Made by a program: the position numbers and the translations under genes
Shown: positions 49,782 to 59,960 of the stretch, in pieces
Position numbering within the stretch: the stretch's first letter is position 1
Layout: every line of letters starts with the position of its first letter
NCBI GenBank assembly: GCA_033439265.1
Contig: JAVTVX010000002.1
Location: forward strand, 11,196,174-11,260,173
Reading direction: 5' to 3'
Length of the DNA: 64,000 nucleotides
Source: Dillenia suffruticosa
Lineage: Eukaryota > Streptophyta > Magnoliopsida > Dilleniales > Dilleniaceae
Notes under the pieces: generated by a model
The model's input: the letters and a program-made list of their open reading frames with translations, nothing else
Told to the model about the DNA's origin: nothing
Database searches by the model: none

Positions 49782-51238
49782 CTCGAAAGGGTGTAAAATA
49801 TATATATTACTCAAATCAATAATATGGAATGATATTACCATATGATTGCAAATATATCAAATTTTCATAACTTAAAAATTGGAATTTCGTGCATCAATCT
49901 AAATGTTTTTTATTTGGTTGTAACGGGGATTGGGTAAAGGGTAAGACAAAAAGGATATTTAAGGGTTAAAACGTACCAAAGGAAATACATAACTAATCCA
50001 CACAATCTGATAAAATCAATGAATCTTTTCCTCAACAAATAACAAACAAAATTGACTTTTTGCTTTCTAGATGAATAGTCAATAATGAACAGCATACAAG
50101 AATGTCAACCGATTTCTCAATTTCCATAACTGAAGTATAAATGAATTTTCAATTAAGATACAATACTTTTCTTTCTCAACTTTTTTTTCCTCTTTTTTTT
50201 TTTTCCTTTTTTGTTCGAACATACATCATTTCTATGAAAATGTTAGCATCAAACTCCCAATCATCATTTTCCCATTAAGACAAATATATAAACAAAATCA
50301 TGCAATTAACTATATATATCATTGGTATAAGAGTTTGAAACGAAAACTAAAATCAAAGGTTAAGTGTTGTATTGAGTGGGTTTTAAAGAAAAAAAATGAT
50401 AAAGGTTCAAATTGGGTTAACTACGGGTTCATGAAATCAGGGTAGGGATTTTTTCTGAAAGCCAAAAAAGGATAAATCTTAAATGCCTTTGTCATTTAAA
50501 TGTATGAAATCTTAGAATGTGGTCTCGATATGCATAACAATGGAAACTCTATAATATGCAATCCAACTGTGATAATCACTCATCAAGAAAAAATAATTTC
50601 GAGTACAAAAAATAAATTTGCTCGTTTTCGACTCAAAATCTCATTTTTTAAGTAAGTTTTGTGTCAAATTTTGTGTCAAATTTTGCATGCTCATCATTAA
50701 AAAAAAACTATTTAAGACATAAATAGTCATTTTAAGTACAAAAACCATTGATACAAGTTATTTTTCATACATCTCTAGCCAACTAAATAGCATACATCAA
50801 CTCAGAAAGTTCAGAAACAAATGTAAACTAATATAGCAAATAAAATAAATATAGTGTCAAAAATAAAGAAGAAAACACCTAACATCCCCTCACACCTAAA
50901 TCATACATTATCCCCGATGTATGCTTAAGTTAAGAGAGAGAGAAAAAAAATGTATAAAATCAATAAGTAAAATAAAAGAAAGAGAACAAAGAAACAAAAG
51001 AGAAATGTGAGAACAATGCTCCCTTAGGGTGGAGTGGAGAATAGAGAATCAATTCCAACGAGTTCGAAGAAAGAGTTATGACGTGGGCACGTCGGAAATA
51101 TCAAACACTTCTATCCATTCTTGAGGCTTAAATGTAGAGAGAGAAGTCATAAAAAAAATGAAATGCAAGTGTTAAAATAGAAGTGAAATTCGTCTCTCGC
51201 ACACTTTCTTTTTTTTTTATATACAGAACTAAAGTGTG

Positions 51239-51510
51239 TTTAGGGCGTAGGTACGCCCTAAACAAAGAGTGTTTCTGGTCATGCAGTGAAATGTATGCTC
51301 TTTTAGCAGAAACGGAATTTACTTAGAGCGTAGACATGCCCTAAGCAAGGAGTATTTCTAGTCACGCGTAGTCTTTGGCAGAAATGAAGTTAGTTTAGAG
51401 CGTGGGCACGCCCTAAATAAGGAGCAAAGCTGTCCATGTGATCCTATGTGAGCAGAAATGGATTTGGCTTAAGACGTGGGCATGCCTTAAGCAAGGAGAA
51501 TTTTTATTAT
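51239..51510 (-). repeat. Four-unit hairpin array inside the Athila-like element
   Basis: Units start near 51239, 51322, 51394 and 51468. Each has a 10-base stem with a 4-base loop. Unit 1 is TTTAGGGCGT-AGGT-ACGCCCTAAA (perfect) and unit 3 is TTTAGAGCGT-GGGC-ACGCCCTAAA. Units 2 and 4 start with C and end with G instead of T and A. A fifth, shorter hairpin GACGT-GGGC-ACGTC lies at 51080-51093. Spacer sequences (GCAAGGAG, GCAGAAATG) also repeat. Confidence 0.85.
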
Positions 51511-51797
51511 TCAAAGGTAAATCAAAATAAAGTTTAAATCAAACCAATATAAATAAAGAACAATAAATAAATAAATAAATCATAAAAGAAAATATTGGGT
51601 TGCCTCCCAATAAACGCTTTTGTTTAGTGTTTTTAGCTCGACAAGATCTCCTTGTTTCAATCTCGCTCAAACACCAGTTTAGTCTATTTAGACTTCAACT
51701 TGCCTTGCATGAATTTCATTCTTGAATCAAAATGAATGATTTTTTGGCCTACCATAAATTGCTTTCGATATGAGAGTTTGTCTTGAAAAAATTTGTA

Positions 51798-52793
51798 TCA
51801 TTGTGCAAAATTATTTGTAAAATTCTCCTCAAACATAAAATCCAATTTATTTTGCACAAAAGAGTTATGAACAATGAAGTTCATCTTCTTCTCATCATCT
51901 TGCTTCTTGGAATATGCCAACCTATTAGGAAAATGAGGAGAGATAGTTAGTTTCAAATTTGAATTGTTCGGTTCCTTACTTACCTTTCTTGGTGTAACAT
52001 CAAGAGACATTATTTCTTTTTCATTTTCTTCCTTTTTATGTATCTCTTTTGATGAAAAATTTTGCTATTCTTTTTCACTTCTGATCAAGAGAGCACTTTT
52101 ATTCTTCCTTGGACAAACCTCAACTTGAGACAACAATTTTCTATGGCTAGCTTCCATTTTGTTCATCGTTGTTGCCAATTGTGTCATTTGGGTACCAAAA
52201 CTTTGAATGCTTGTTCTAGTTTCCTGCACAAAACTCTTTAGAAGATTTTCAATGTCTGATACTCGATCTTGAAGAGATTGTTGTGGTTGAAAGGGTGGTA
52301 TTCCATAAAATTGCTACGGAAATTCTTGTCGTCTAGTCTCGTAACTCAGATTCGAATAATTTCCCAAACTTTGGTTGTAAGTATTTGAATAAGGATCATA
52401 TTTTCTTTGAAACTGTCTTGCAAATTTACCTATAACATTCAATTGTTCGTTAAACTTATCTTGAAAGATAGGACACATATTGGTTGGGTAACATATATTC
52501 GAGCAAATTTCGCATGCATTAACTAGTTGTACTTGTCTTACAACCAACCTTTCTACCATAAAAGTTAGAGAATTTAACTTGTGTTCAAGAGAAGAAATAC
52601 TTATCTCATTAATACCTTTTGAAACATGGTGTAGTCTCCCAAACTGTTGTGCATCTGCTGTCACATTAAGAAAATCACTGCAAAAAGAATTTTCATTAAA
52701 ATCAGAGAATAATAACTCCCTTAAAATCTTTTGGGTAGTCATATTTTCGTGGCTGATGTCCTTCTCTTTTATGCCTTTGACAACTTCCAACAA
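51798..52793 (-). pseudogene. Athila-like gag remnant
   Basis: Minus-strand frame from 52793 to 52314 has a helical first half and the zinc-finger-like CEICSNICYPTNMCP, followed by QRKYDPYSNTYNQSLGNYSN. This order (Cys-rich finger, then YDPYSNTYN) is typical of Athila/Calypso-type Gag proteins. Reading through the stop at 52314 continues with FQPQQSLQDRVSDIENLLKS and a coiled segment, and another piece at 52010-51798 follows. The Cys spacing lacks the usual His. Gag packages element RNA; this copy is broken by at least two stops. Confidence 0.75.
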
Positions 52794-52866
52794 ATTCCCT
52801 GCAAAGGTTTAGACTTGAAAACAAGGAGAAAAGAAAACTTAAAAAAAATAAATCATTTAATATCAC

Positions 52867-52889
52867 TCCCAAGCAACGGCGCCAAAATT
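52867..52889 (-). other. Athila-like primer binding site
   Basis: Minus strand TTTTGGCGCCGTTGCTTGGG lies next to the right LTR. The TGGCGCCGTTGC core matches the site described for Athila-type elements, which I recall being assigned to tRNA-Asp. Confidence 0.75.
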
Positions 52890-53859
52890 TGATGGGTGTC
52901 AATTTAACCAAAAATAAAAATATCTATTTCACTAAATATGAGTTTAGGGTGAGCATGATCAAATCCATAGAAAACAACAAATTTATCTCTTTTTAAAAAA
53001 ATAAAAATATGGGAGGTTTGAGAGATTATCTAAATCTAACAAAAATAAATAAATCAGCTAAAATAAAACAACTAAATAATGTCAATTAAAAGAGAGAATA
53101 TCAATGAGAGCAAAATTTAGCCAAATGAGTTATTTCCACATTGATGTATTTGATTGATTATTGATACAAAAATTACTCGATATTATGTCAATAAATTGAT
53201 TATAATCGTTAAATACCACGAAACGACCAATCTCTCCTTACTTTTTCGGTAATCAAAATACTATCGTTAATTATTTTTCTAATCGAAAGACAATCTAAAA
53301 AACGCTCGTTGGATTTAGTATTCCAACAGTATTAAGGTTTAAAGAGATCCAATTCTAATAAGTAAATTTCAATCTAGATTTATTTAAATTAGATTATCTA
53401 ATTTATTTACATAAATCCTACCGCTTACGAGATTATAAAACTATATCAATTACCACTCAATTAAAAATACATAAATTTTTTTGTTTTTAAATGGTTGTAA
53501 ATTACTCTAAAATTATTAAACATAGATCTCTATTTAACAATTCAAAAACAATCATAAACATTAAGTATAAAGATTAAACAAATATCCGTAAATATCAAGC
53601 CAATAAAATCATTTAGATTTCACAATTCTCATTTATTAAGATTTCAATAATTTTTTGATTAGAAAATAAATTAAAAATAAAACATAAAAGTAAACTTATA
53701 ATGATTTTATTGCTTCCAAGAATGAAGAATAACAAGGAGAAAGTGACTTTCCACGGCTGCAGCCCTTTTGCCTCTATTATGTGACTTCCCAAGTCCAAGA
53801 ACAATGAAAATGTATTTCTTCTTAAGATAGCTGGTTGTTGCCCCTTTGGGGGCTGCACA

Positions 53860-53943
<84 letters not shown>

Positions 53944-54690
53944 TATTAACCCTAAAATTCTTTTTTTATTCAAATTGGTTTTTAAGAAAGAATAAAATTG
54001 TCTAAAAGATTATATTCTAGAAATTTAAAATAAAAATTTTTAAAAGATAAAATAGGTTGAGATTTACATTATCAAAATTTCTTTTTCCTAAATATTAGGA
54101 ATAAAATAAAAGTTTTCAAAATTTTCAATATCTCCAATTTCATCTCAATTTTCTCTTGAATGTGTAATTGGGAAAAGAATTTTACTACAGTAAATTTTCA
54201 AAATCTTCTTGTATTGTCTCTTATAATCAACGTGTTCATGTGCTAATGAAAAAGCATTGCTATCCAATTTTTCACATTTGCATAATTGTTCCAATTTTGC
54301 TCATTTTTCTTTACTTTTCTTAATAAATCTCATCCATCAATTCTACCATATAAAATATCACAAAATATAAATATCAGTGTAATATTTATTCAAAAATAAA
54401 GCAATATCAATCACAAATATTACGTTCATTTAAATCCTATCAAATTCCCATACACTTAGATGATGTTTACCTTCAAACATCACAAACTCGAATAAACTTA
54501 AAACTAATCAACCCATTTTTCTTCCAAGCTCTCAAGTCAATATATACCGTAAGAGTTAAACCGAAAATATAATTGAAATAACAAATATTTCACAGCATTT
54601 TGCACTAAAACAACCACCATACATCCTAACAGCTCCTTATGAAATCCAAACAGTAAAATTCAACAATTTTCAAGGGTTCACTCAAATACA
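52890..54690 (-). repeat. Athila-like 5' LTR
   Basis: Partner of 48027-49781. It is longer, mainly because of the 78-bp AT run at 53863-53940. Confidence 0.8.
53863..53940. repeat. (AT)39 microsatellite in LTR
   Basis: An uninterrupted AT run. The same place in the other LTR (about 49012-49035) has only about 11-12 units. Confidence 0.95.
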
Positions 54691-55309
54691 CTCATTTAAG
54701 CCCGATCAATTGATAATATGAGACCTGCAATTTTATTATTAAAAAATTTTGTCGGTAATTTATCGTTAATAGTTTTACATAGTAAATAAAATCAATGACA
54801 GATTAGTGACGAAATTAGCGACTGAAATTTCTATCGCTAATACTATTTAGTAACGGAATCTTTATTATCAGTAACAAATATTTCTGTCACTAATACATAT
54901 TTTTCTTGTAGTGACTACAGCAAAGAAAAAGCCAAGATATGTACATTGACCATCTCCATAACCTTATGGTGGATTACCTTAAGGTCCTGGAATAAGAGGA
55001 AATATTTTAGTTTCAAAAGTGCAAGATTAAATGGTGTGTAGAAGGGGACAGAAATACAAGTTTTTTTCATGTCACAACCAAAATCAGAAACAATGCGAAT
55101 AAAATAACAAGCTTAAAGGTTGAAGGAGTGTAGTGCACAGACCAAGAAAGACTGCACGACCATGTTATCAAATATTTCTTTGAGCTTTTTGCGGGGAAGA
55201 ATGTACAACCTCCCAACTGCAAATCCAGTAGATGGATCAAAAAAATTGATTCAGAAGTCCATGAAGCTCTAATCAAGCTGGCAGAGGAAGAAGTGAAGGC
55301 GGTTGTGTT

Positions 55310-56226
55310 CTCTATGAAGGGGATAAAAGTGCCAGGATCGAATAAAGTGCAACCTATCTTTTTTTAGATGTTCTGGGATATAGTTAAGGCCAAGTTGTGC
55401 AGCTTTGTCAACAATGCTCTTAGGGATGGATATTTTTACTCGAAAGTCACCGAGGCTCATATGATACTAATCCCTAAATCTAAAAATCTGGAGAGCATTT
55501 CAGACTTACCAATTAGTCTTCTTAATACAGTTTACAAAGTTCATAGTAAGACCGTTGTCATGTGGTTAAGACCTCTTCTTCAAAAGTTGATAGGAGCTGA
55601 TCAAAATAGTTTCCTCCATGATATAGGAATGTTGGACAACATTGTAGTGCTCCAGGAAGTGGTTCACTCTGTGAGACAGTCCCAGACCAAAAGACCTAAC
55701 ATGATTCTCAATATTGACTTTCGGAAAGCCTACGACAATGTTAGTTGGAATTATGTGGCGAAGGTTTTGAAGGATGTAAATTTTCCCCCCTTAATTGATC
55801 AAGTTTATAATGTTTTTCGTCACCAATGGGGACATCTTAATTATTTGGAATGGAAAGGCCCTCCCTCCTATCAAAATAGGCCAACGCTTGAGGCAAAAAG
55901 CCCTACTCTCTCCTTATCTCTTTATCCTTATCATAGAAAAGCTAAGCTATATGATCCAAGATAAGGTTAAGAAGGGGGTTTGGAAGGCTATAAAGGTGAC
56001 AACTCATCTTTTCTTTGCCAATAACCTGTTATTGTTTGCTAAAGTGGAGCATTTGAACCTTAGCAACGTGTTAAGTTGCCTAAGGGATTTTTTAGAGGAA
56101 AGTGGGTTGTGTTATAATCCAGCTAAATCCAAGATGTGGGTTTCTCCAAGGTGTCAACATTCCTCGAGAACTCTTTGGCTGCCAGTAATAAATTCACCCT
56201 CACTAATGATTTGGAAAAATATATAG
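55310..56226 (+). pseudogene. LINE reverse transcriptase remnant
   Basis: The first frame (55368-55964) has LIPKSKNLESISDLPISLLN, LLQKLIGADQNSF and the first catalytic box INIDFRKAYDNVSW-like near 55711-55740. A frameshift near 55900 moves to the second frame with LSPYLFILIIEKLS and the second box at 56014-56025, which reads FANN where FADD is expected. Both catalytic Asp residues of that box are Asn, so polymerase activity would be lost even without the shifts. Upstream, AEEEVKAVVFSMKG fits the segment just before RT in L1 elements. Confidence 0.85.
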
Positions 56227-57715
56227 GGGTCCCTATTATCCATGGTAGAGTGGGGAAGAACCATTATTTGCAAGTGGTGGAGAAGATTTAAAGCAAGCTC
56301 AGCAGCTAGAAGACCAACTTGTTGAGTTTAACAATAAGGAAAATGCTGACTCAAGCAGTAACCACGGACTCAAGCAGTAACCACTGTTGTCCCTCTTTAC
56401 ATCATGTAATCCTCTTGGTTTTCAAGTGAGATTTGCAATAAACTAGACAAGATGAATAGGGAGTTTCTTTGGGGCAGCTCTGAGGAAAGGAAGAAAGTAC
56501 CTGGTTAGCTAGGAGAAAGTGTGTTTCTCTAAAAAAGATGGGGGTCAAGGCCTAAGAAAGATGAGGGACTGCAATATGGCTCTATTAGCTAAGCTGGGGT
56601 GGAGGTTAAGCAAGGGAGAGAAGATATTATGGAGTGAGATTATGCCAAAAAAAAAAAATCTGAAATGTAAAAAGCTGTTTGAGTACTAGAAAAGAGGAGG
56701 AAGTTTAGCCGTATGGAATGAGATTTTGAAGAGTAGAGATTGCCTCAGGAGGTGGTTGAAGTGGAGATTAGGTAATAGTGAAAACATCAGTTTCTGGCAT
56801 GACAATTGGGTAGGGGAGGAGCTGGTGAACCATGCTTAAATTCCGAGAGAGATGTGTCTAAAAGAAGCCCAAGTGAGTCACTTCATCAACGAACAAGGAA
56901 GTTAGAGGATAGAAGAGTAGTTTGAGGTTCTTTTGTGGGAGAAAGTGGAGGTGATAAGAGGTATCATGATCCCTAGGAGAAACACAAGAGTAGACTCCAC
57001 CTATTAGAATGAAACCTCCAATGGCAAGTTCTCGGTTACATCAGTTTATTGGCTGCAGTGGAGAGGGAGCAACTTTCAAGAGGGTAGGGGTGGAGATTGG
57101 TGTGGGTCTGGAAGTTAAAGGGTCTGGAGAGAGTAAAGACGTTTGTTTGGCTAGTAGCAATTGGGAAAATAATGTGTAATGCCGAAAAAATGAGAAGGGA
57201 CATCCTTTAGGACACAACTTGTTCCATTTGCTCAGAAGAGGTGGAGACGGTGGAGCACGTGTTAAGAAACTGCAAGCATGTTAGGGAAGTTTGGAAGCTA
57301 GTGGAGATATCCATTGAGGAGAATCAGGATTTTTGGAGGAATCCTCCCAAGACTTGGCTCAAGAATGGTTTGAGAAGGGTTATAAGCTCAATGTGCTAAA
57401 TGAAGGATTGGTTTTCTTAGCTTCAATCTAGAATATTTGGAAGTCCAGATGTAGAATCGTTCGCAAAAAGGAGATTATGCACCCCATCTTTGTGGCAAAC
57501 TCAGCTTTATGCATAGCCAATGATTACAATAGAATACAGGAGAAGAATACTAATTCAGGCACAAGCAGAAGGGCCAGCTAGAAATGCCCAAGTGAATGGC
57601 TCATCAAACTCAACACGGATGGAGCAACGAACAAGAGGGGAAGCAAAGCCAGCATGGGTGGCCTCTTCAGAGGCCGCTTGGGTGAATGGATAGTAGGTTT
57701 TTGGATCAACACAAG

Positions 57716-59057
57716 GAGTTATGTTCCAAAATATACCCTAAAAAAAAAAAAAAAAAAAAAAACTCGAACAGCAAACAAATTCCATATCTATACCATATTT
57801 GTCGCGGGTTGGATTCGCGATAGACTATTCCGCGTTTCCAAGACGCGACATAACCCAGAGGCTCCCGCGCACAGAGGGCTCCCGCGGCAGTGGGCGACAG
57901 TGGGCGGCAGTGGGGGAGGGAGGGAAAGGGAGGCTCGCGAGGAGGTGGGGGAGGGAGGGGGAGGGCTTCCGAGGCGGTGGGGGAGAGAGTGAGGGAGAGG
58001 GAGGAGTGCCGCGGGGGGGAGGGGGAGAGAGAGAGGAGTGCCGCGGCGGGGGAGAGAAAGAGAGAGAGCCGTGGGGGAGGGAGGGAGAGAGAGAGCCGCG
58101 GGCGGCTAGGGCAACGAGGGCAGAGAGAGAGACAGTCGCCGGCGGGTGAGGGAGGAAGGGAGAGAGAAACAACTGCGGGGGGGGAGAGAGAGAGAGAGCT
58201 GCGGGGGAAGGGAGGAAGAGAGAGAGCCGAAGGCCTCCACCACCCGCGTCACTGCACTCTCCCTCTCTCCCCCTCAGCGCTGCGCTCTCCCTCCCCCCGA
58301 CGGCTCTCTCCCCTCCGCCGCCCGCGGCTCTCTCTCTCCCTCCCTCCCCCCGCGGCTCTCTTTCTTTCTCTCCACTGCCGCTGCCCTCCTCTCTCTCTCC
58401 CCCTCCCCTCTGTGGCACTCCTCCATCTCCTTCCCTCCCCCACCACTACGGAAGCCCTCCCTCTCCCCCCAGCAGCACTCCTCCCTCTCCCTCCCTACCC
58501 CTCCGCCGTCCGCTCCCTCCCCTCTTTCTCTCTCCCTCCCCCGGTGAACCCCCCGCCGCGGCCCTCCTCTCTCTCCCCCTCCCCTCGCGGCACTCCTCCC
58601 TCTCCCTCCCTCCCCCTCCGCCGCCCGCCCCCTCCCCTCTTTCTCTCTCCCTCCCCCGGTGAACCCCCCGCCGCCCTCCCCTCTTTCTCTCCCTCCCTCC
58701 CCCCTCCGCGGCTCTCCCCTCTCTCTCTCCCTCCCTCCCTCCCTCCCCCTCCCCCTCCGTACCCTGCCGCGGTCCTCCCCTCTCTCTCTCCTTCCCCCCG
58801 CCGTGCCCCGCTGCCCCCCGCCGCGCTCCTCCCTCCCCCCTCCGCCCCCCGCCGCTCTCCTCCCCTCTCTCCCTCCCCCCACCCCGCGGACTCCTCTCTC
58901 TCTCTCTCTCTTTCTCTCTAGAGTTTATCACAGGTTGAAGATGCGACACTGTGTGTCGCGTCTCCAACTCCCGACAAATTCGGGTTACTTGGAAAAATTT
59001 TTTCCGTTCGTGTTGTTTTAAAAAAAAAAAAATTTATGTTATTTCGGTATATGTCTC
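57716..59057. mobile_element. Mutator-like element inside LINE RNase H
   Basis: It starts GAGTTATGTTCC and, read inverted, its right end starts GAGACATATACC. The outer ~100 bases of both ends match imperfectly, sharing TTTGTCG-GGTTGGA and GACGCGACA words. CAACACAAG at 57707-57715 and 59058-59066 is a perfect 9-bp duplication, the Mutator hallmark. Removing the element joins the RNase H codons ATC AAC ACA AGA GCT in frame. The interior is the GA/CT-rich hairpin; no transposase is seen. Confidence 0.88.
57890..58920. repeat. 1 kb purine-to-pyrimidine inverted repeat
   Basis: The + strand is G/A-rich from about 57890 to 58235 and then C/T-rich to about 58920. Opposed blocks are complementary: about 33 bases at 58073-58106 pair with 58317-58351, both built on GGGAGGGAGGGAGAGAG and CCGCGGGCGG. 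Many GGG runs occur. All long open frames here on both strands are low-complexity artefacts. Confidence 0.9.
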
Positions 59058-59776
59058 CAACACAAGAGCTGCAAACTCAAAAATGGCTGAGATTTGGGGA
59101 TTAAGGGAAGGGTTGATAATGGCTAGGAGGAGAAAGATAAAAAAAACATGGAGGTAGAAATCGATTCCTTGCAGGGCGAGAGCATTGAGCAAGGGAATAG
59201 AAGAAAGCCATCCGCTGGAGCTGCTGGTTCAAGAGTGCAAAAGAATCATGGAGGAAATTAATGTTGTTACCATCAATCATATTTTTTGAAAGGCTAATAG
59301 GTGTGCCGACAGACTTGCTGGGCTAGGCCAATGTGCTGAGCCAGGAATGACCGAGTTGACCAACCCCCCTCCAGAGTTAAAAGAGCTCCTTCGTCAAGAT
59401 GCTGAAGGTGTCGAATGGGTTAGGTTTCAGGGTGGCTCTAACTGCGGTCGTTAGGTTGTTTTATTTGTTTTTCTCTCTTTACCCAAAAAAAAAATCTCTC
59501 TCAAAAGAGCAAAAAAAAATCTCTCTCAAAAGAGTAACATATACAATTTAGGGATGATAGTGTTGGATATTTTTGGAAGACAAAAGGCTCAACAAAAGGT
59601 TCAGAGGATGAGAAGTTTGCTTGGGAAGAGAAGTGAGATAAGAGAAAGGGTGTTTCCTTTTTTTGAATTTTCGGTAGAAGGTGAAGAGTGGAAGAGGGCT
59701 TTGGAGGTTCTGGACATTGGTTTGGCATGCACAAACAGGTTAGCAGAGTCCAGGCATGATATAGAACAAATACTTC

Positions 59777-59960
59777 TAGCTAGGGGTGACCACGGTTCAG
59801 TTTGAACTGTGAACCGAACTGGAACCGAAGGCTAAAATATCAAACCGGAATCATCTTTTCAGTTTTAGTTTAGAAACCGAAATCGGACATATGGTTCAAT
59901 TTCGATTCTTAATTTTTAAAAACCGGAATCGGAATCGGAATCAAGTCTTTTTTGTTAACA
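59777..59960. mobile_element. Possible hAT-like element, one end
   Basis: CTAGGGGTGACCACGGTTCA at about 59780, followed by GAACTGTGAACCGAACTGG and many ACCGGAATCGGAATC words, resembles the ends of plant hAT-type elements (TAGGGGTG start). It begins exactly where the kinase reading leaves its family consensus (IEQILL). The other end was not found, so the right border is arbitrary. Confidence 0.35.

Larger units (their letters stand above)
48027..54690 (-). mobile_element. Athila-like Gypsy LTR element, gag only
   Basis: LTRs of about 1.75 kb (48027 to about 49781, 52890 to about 54690) both start TGATGGGTGT. Left of the right LTR the minus strand reads TTTTGGCGCCGTTGCTTGGG, a primer site of the TGGCGCCGTTGCC type used by Athila-like elements. 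The 3.1 kb interior has a Gag frame only; protease, RT and integrase are absent, so it was mobilised by others or has a deletion. I could not find a target duplication, and the outer LTR ends are approximate. Confidence 0.8.
43152..54913 (+). mobile_element. Large CACTA element holding an Athila-like element
   Basis: The left end is CACGGTAGGAAAATAGG (43152) and the right end, inverted, is CACTACAAGAAAAATATG (ending 54913). The flanks AAT and ACT differ by one base. Subterminal GTCGCTAAT-type repeats fill 43240-43480 and 54740-54900, like those of the small CACTA. Inside are a CT-rich leader with a splice-like AAG/GTAAG at 43943, a 130-bp direct repeat, a (CA)n run near 45445 and a transposase remnant at 47341-47866. 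The interior is split by an LTR element at 48027-54690. Pairing these two ends as one element is an inference. Confidence 0.65.
54914..59494 (+). mobile_element. L1-type LINE, 5'-truncated, holding a Mutator-like element
   Basis: Coding traces in order: W-VEGDRNTSFFH (about 55030), the RT region from 55368 to 56226, AGR/LTLIN-like and LGLRKMRDCNMALLAKLGWR traces (56530-56610), the zinc-finger-RVT piece CSEEVETVEHVLRNCKHVREVW (57220-57296), and an RNase H domain (57590-57715 joined to 59067-59455). The endonuclease domain is missing, so the copy is truncated at its 5' end beside the CACTA end. An A-run at 59485-59494 marks the 3' end. The coding is full of stops and shifts. Confidence 0.88.
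39232..59805 (+). pseudogene. Inactive-type receptor-like kinase, dismembered by nested transposons
   Basis: Exon 1 from ATG 39232 reads MLSKAFTEPKWSL, then EEEARVSFVPTLRAVLRSSV, GESPLGLTEKVVLLEGK, AVKGFRKLCVKEEREFGRRI and YYPMGSLSDLLLG (to about 39784). Exon 2 from 41506 reads TRKAGHTCLNWKQWL and LNVHGNIKSS, then stops at a TRIM-like insertion (41657) and resumes at 43063 with DVMIKVNSTAQLLDYGYT. The C-terminal piece 59519-59805 reads LSQKSNIYNLGMIVLDIFG and ALEVLDIGLACTNRLAESRH. This is a protein kinase fold with HGN for HRD and DYG for DFG, as in inactive receptor-like kinases that signal without strong catalysis. No leucine-rich-repeat or membrane segment was found. Frameshifts lie near 39450, 39585 and 43097. 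Insertions occupy about 19 kb. The segment between DGTIT and LSQKS is missing. Confidence 0.85.

Noticed and set aside
53707..53973. Minus-strand frame with a long Tyr-Ile run
   Set aside because: Translation of the (AT)n run in the Athila-like LTR.
48027..54690. Athila-like element as an envelope-bearing retrovirus-like element
   Set aside because: Some Athila elements carry an envelope-like frame, but none is visible between gag and the 3' LTR here; even pol is missing.
57654..59021. Long overlapping frames of 100-340 codons on both strands
   Set aside because: They are Gly/Arg/Glu- or Pro/Ser/Leu-rich translations of the GA/CT inverted repeat. No frame is favoured and none has a domain.
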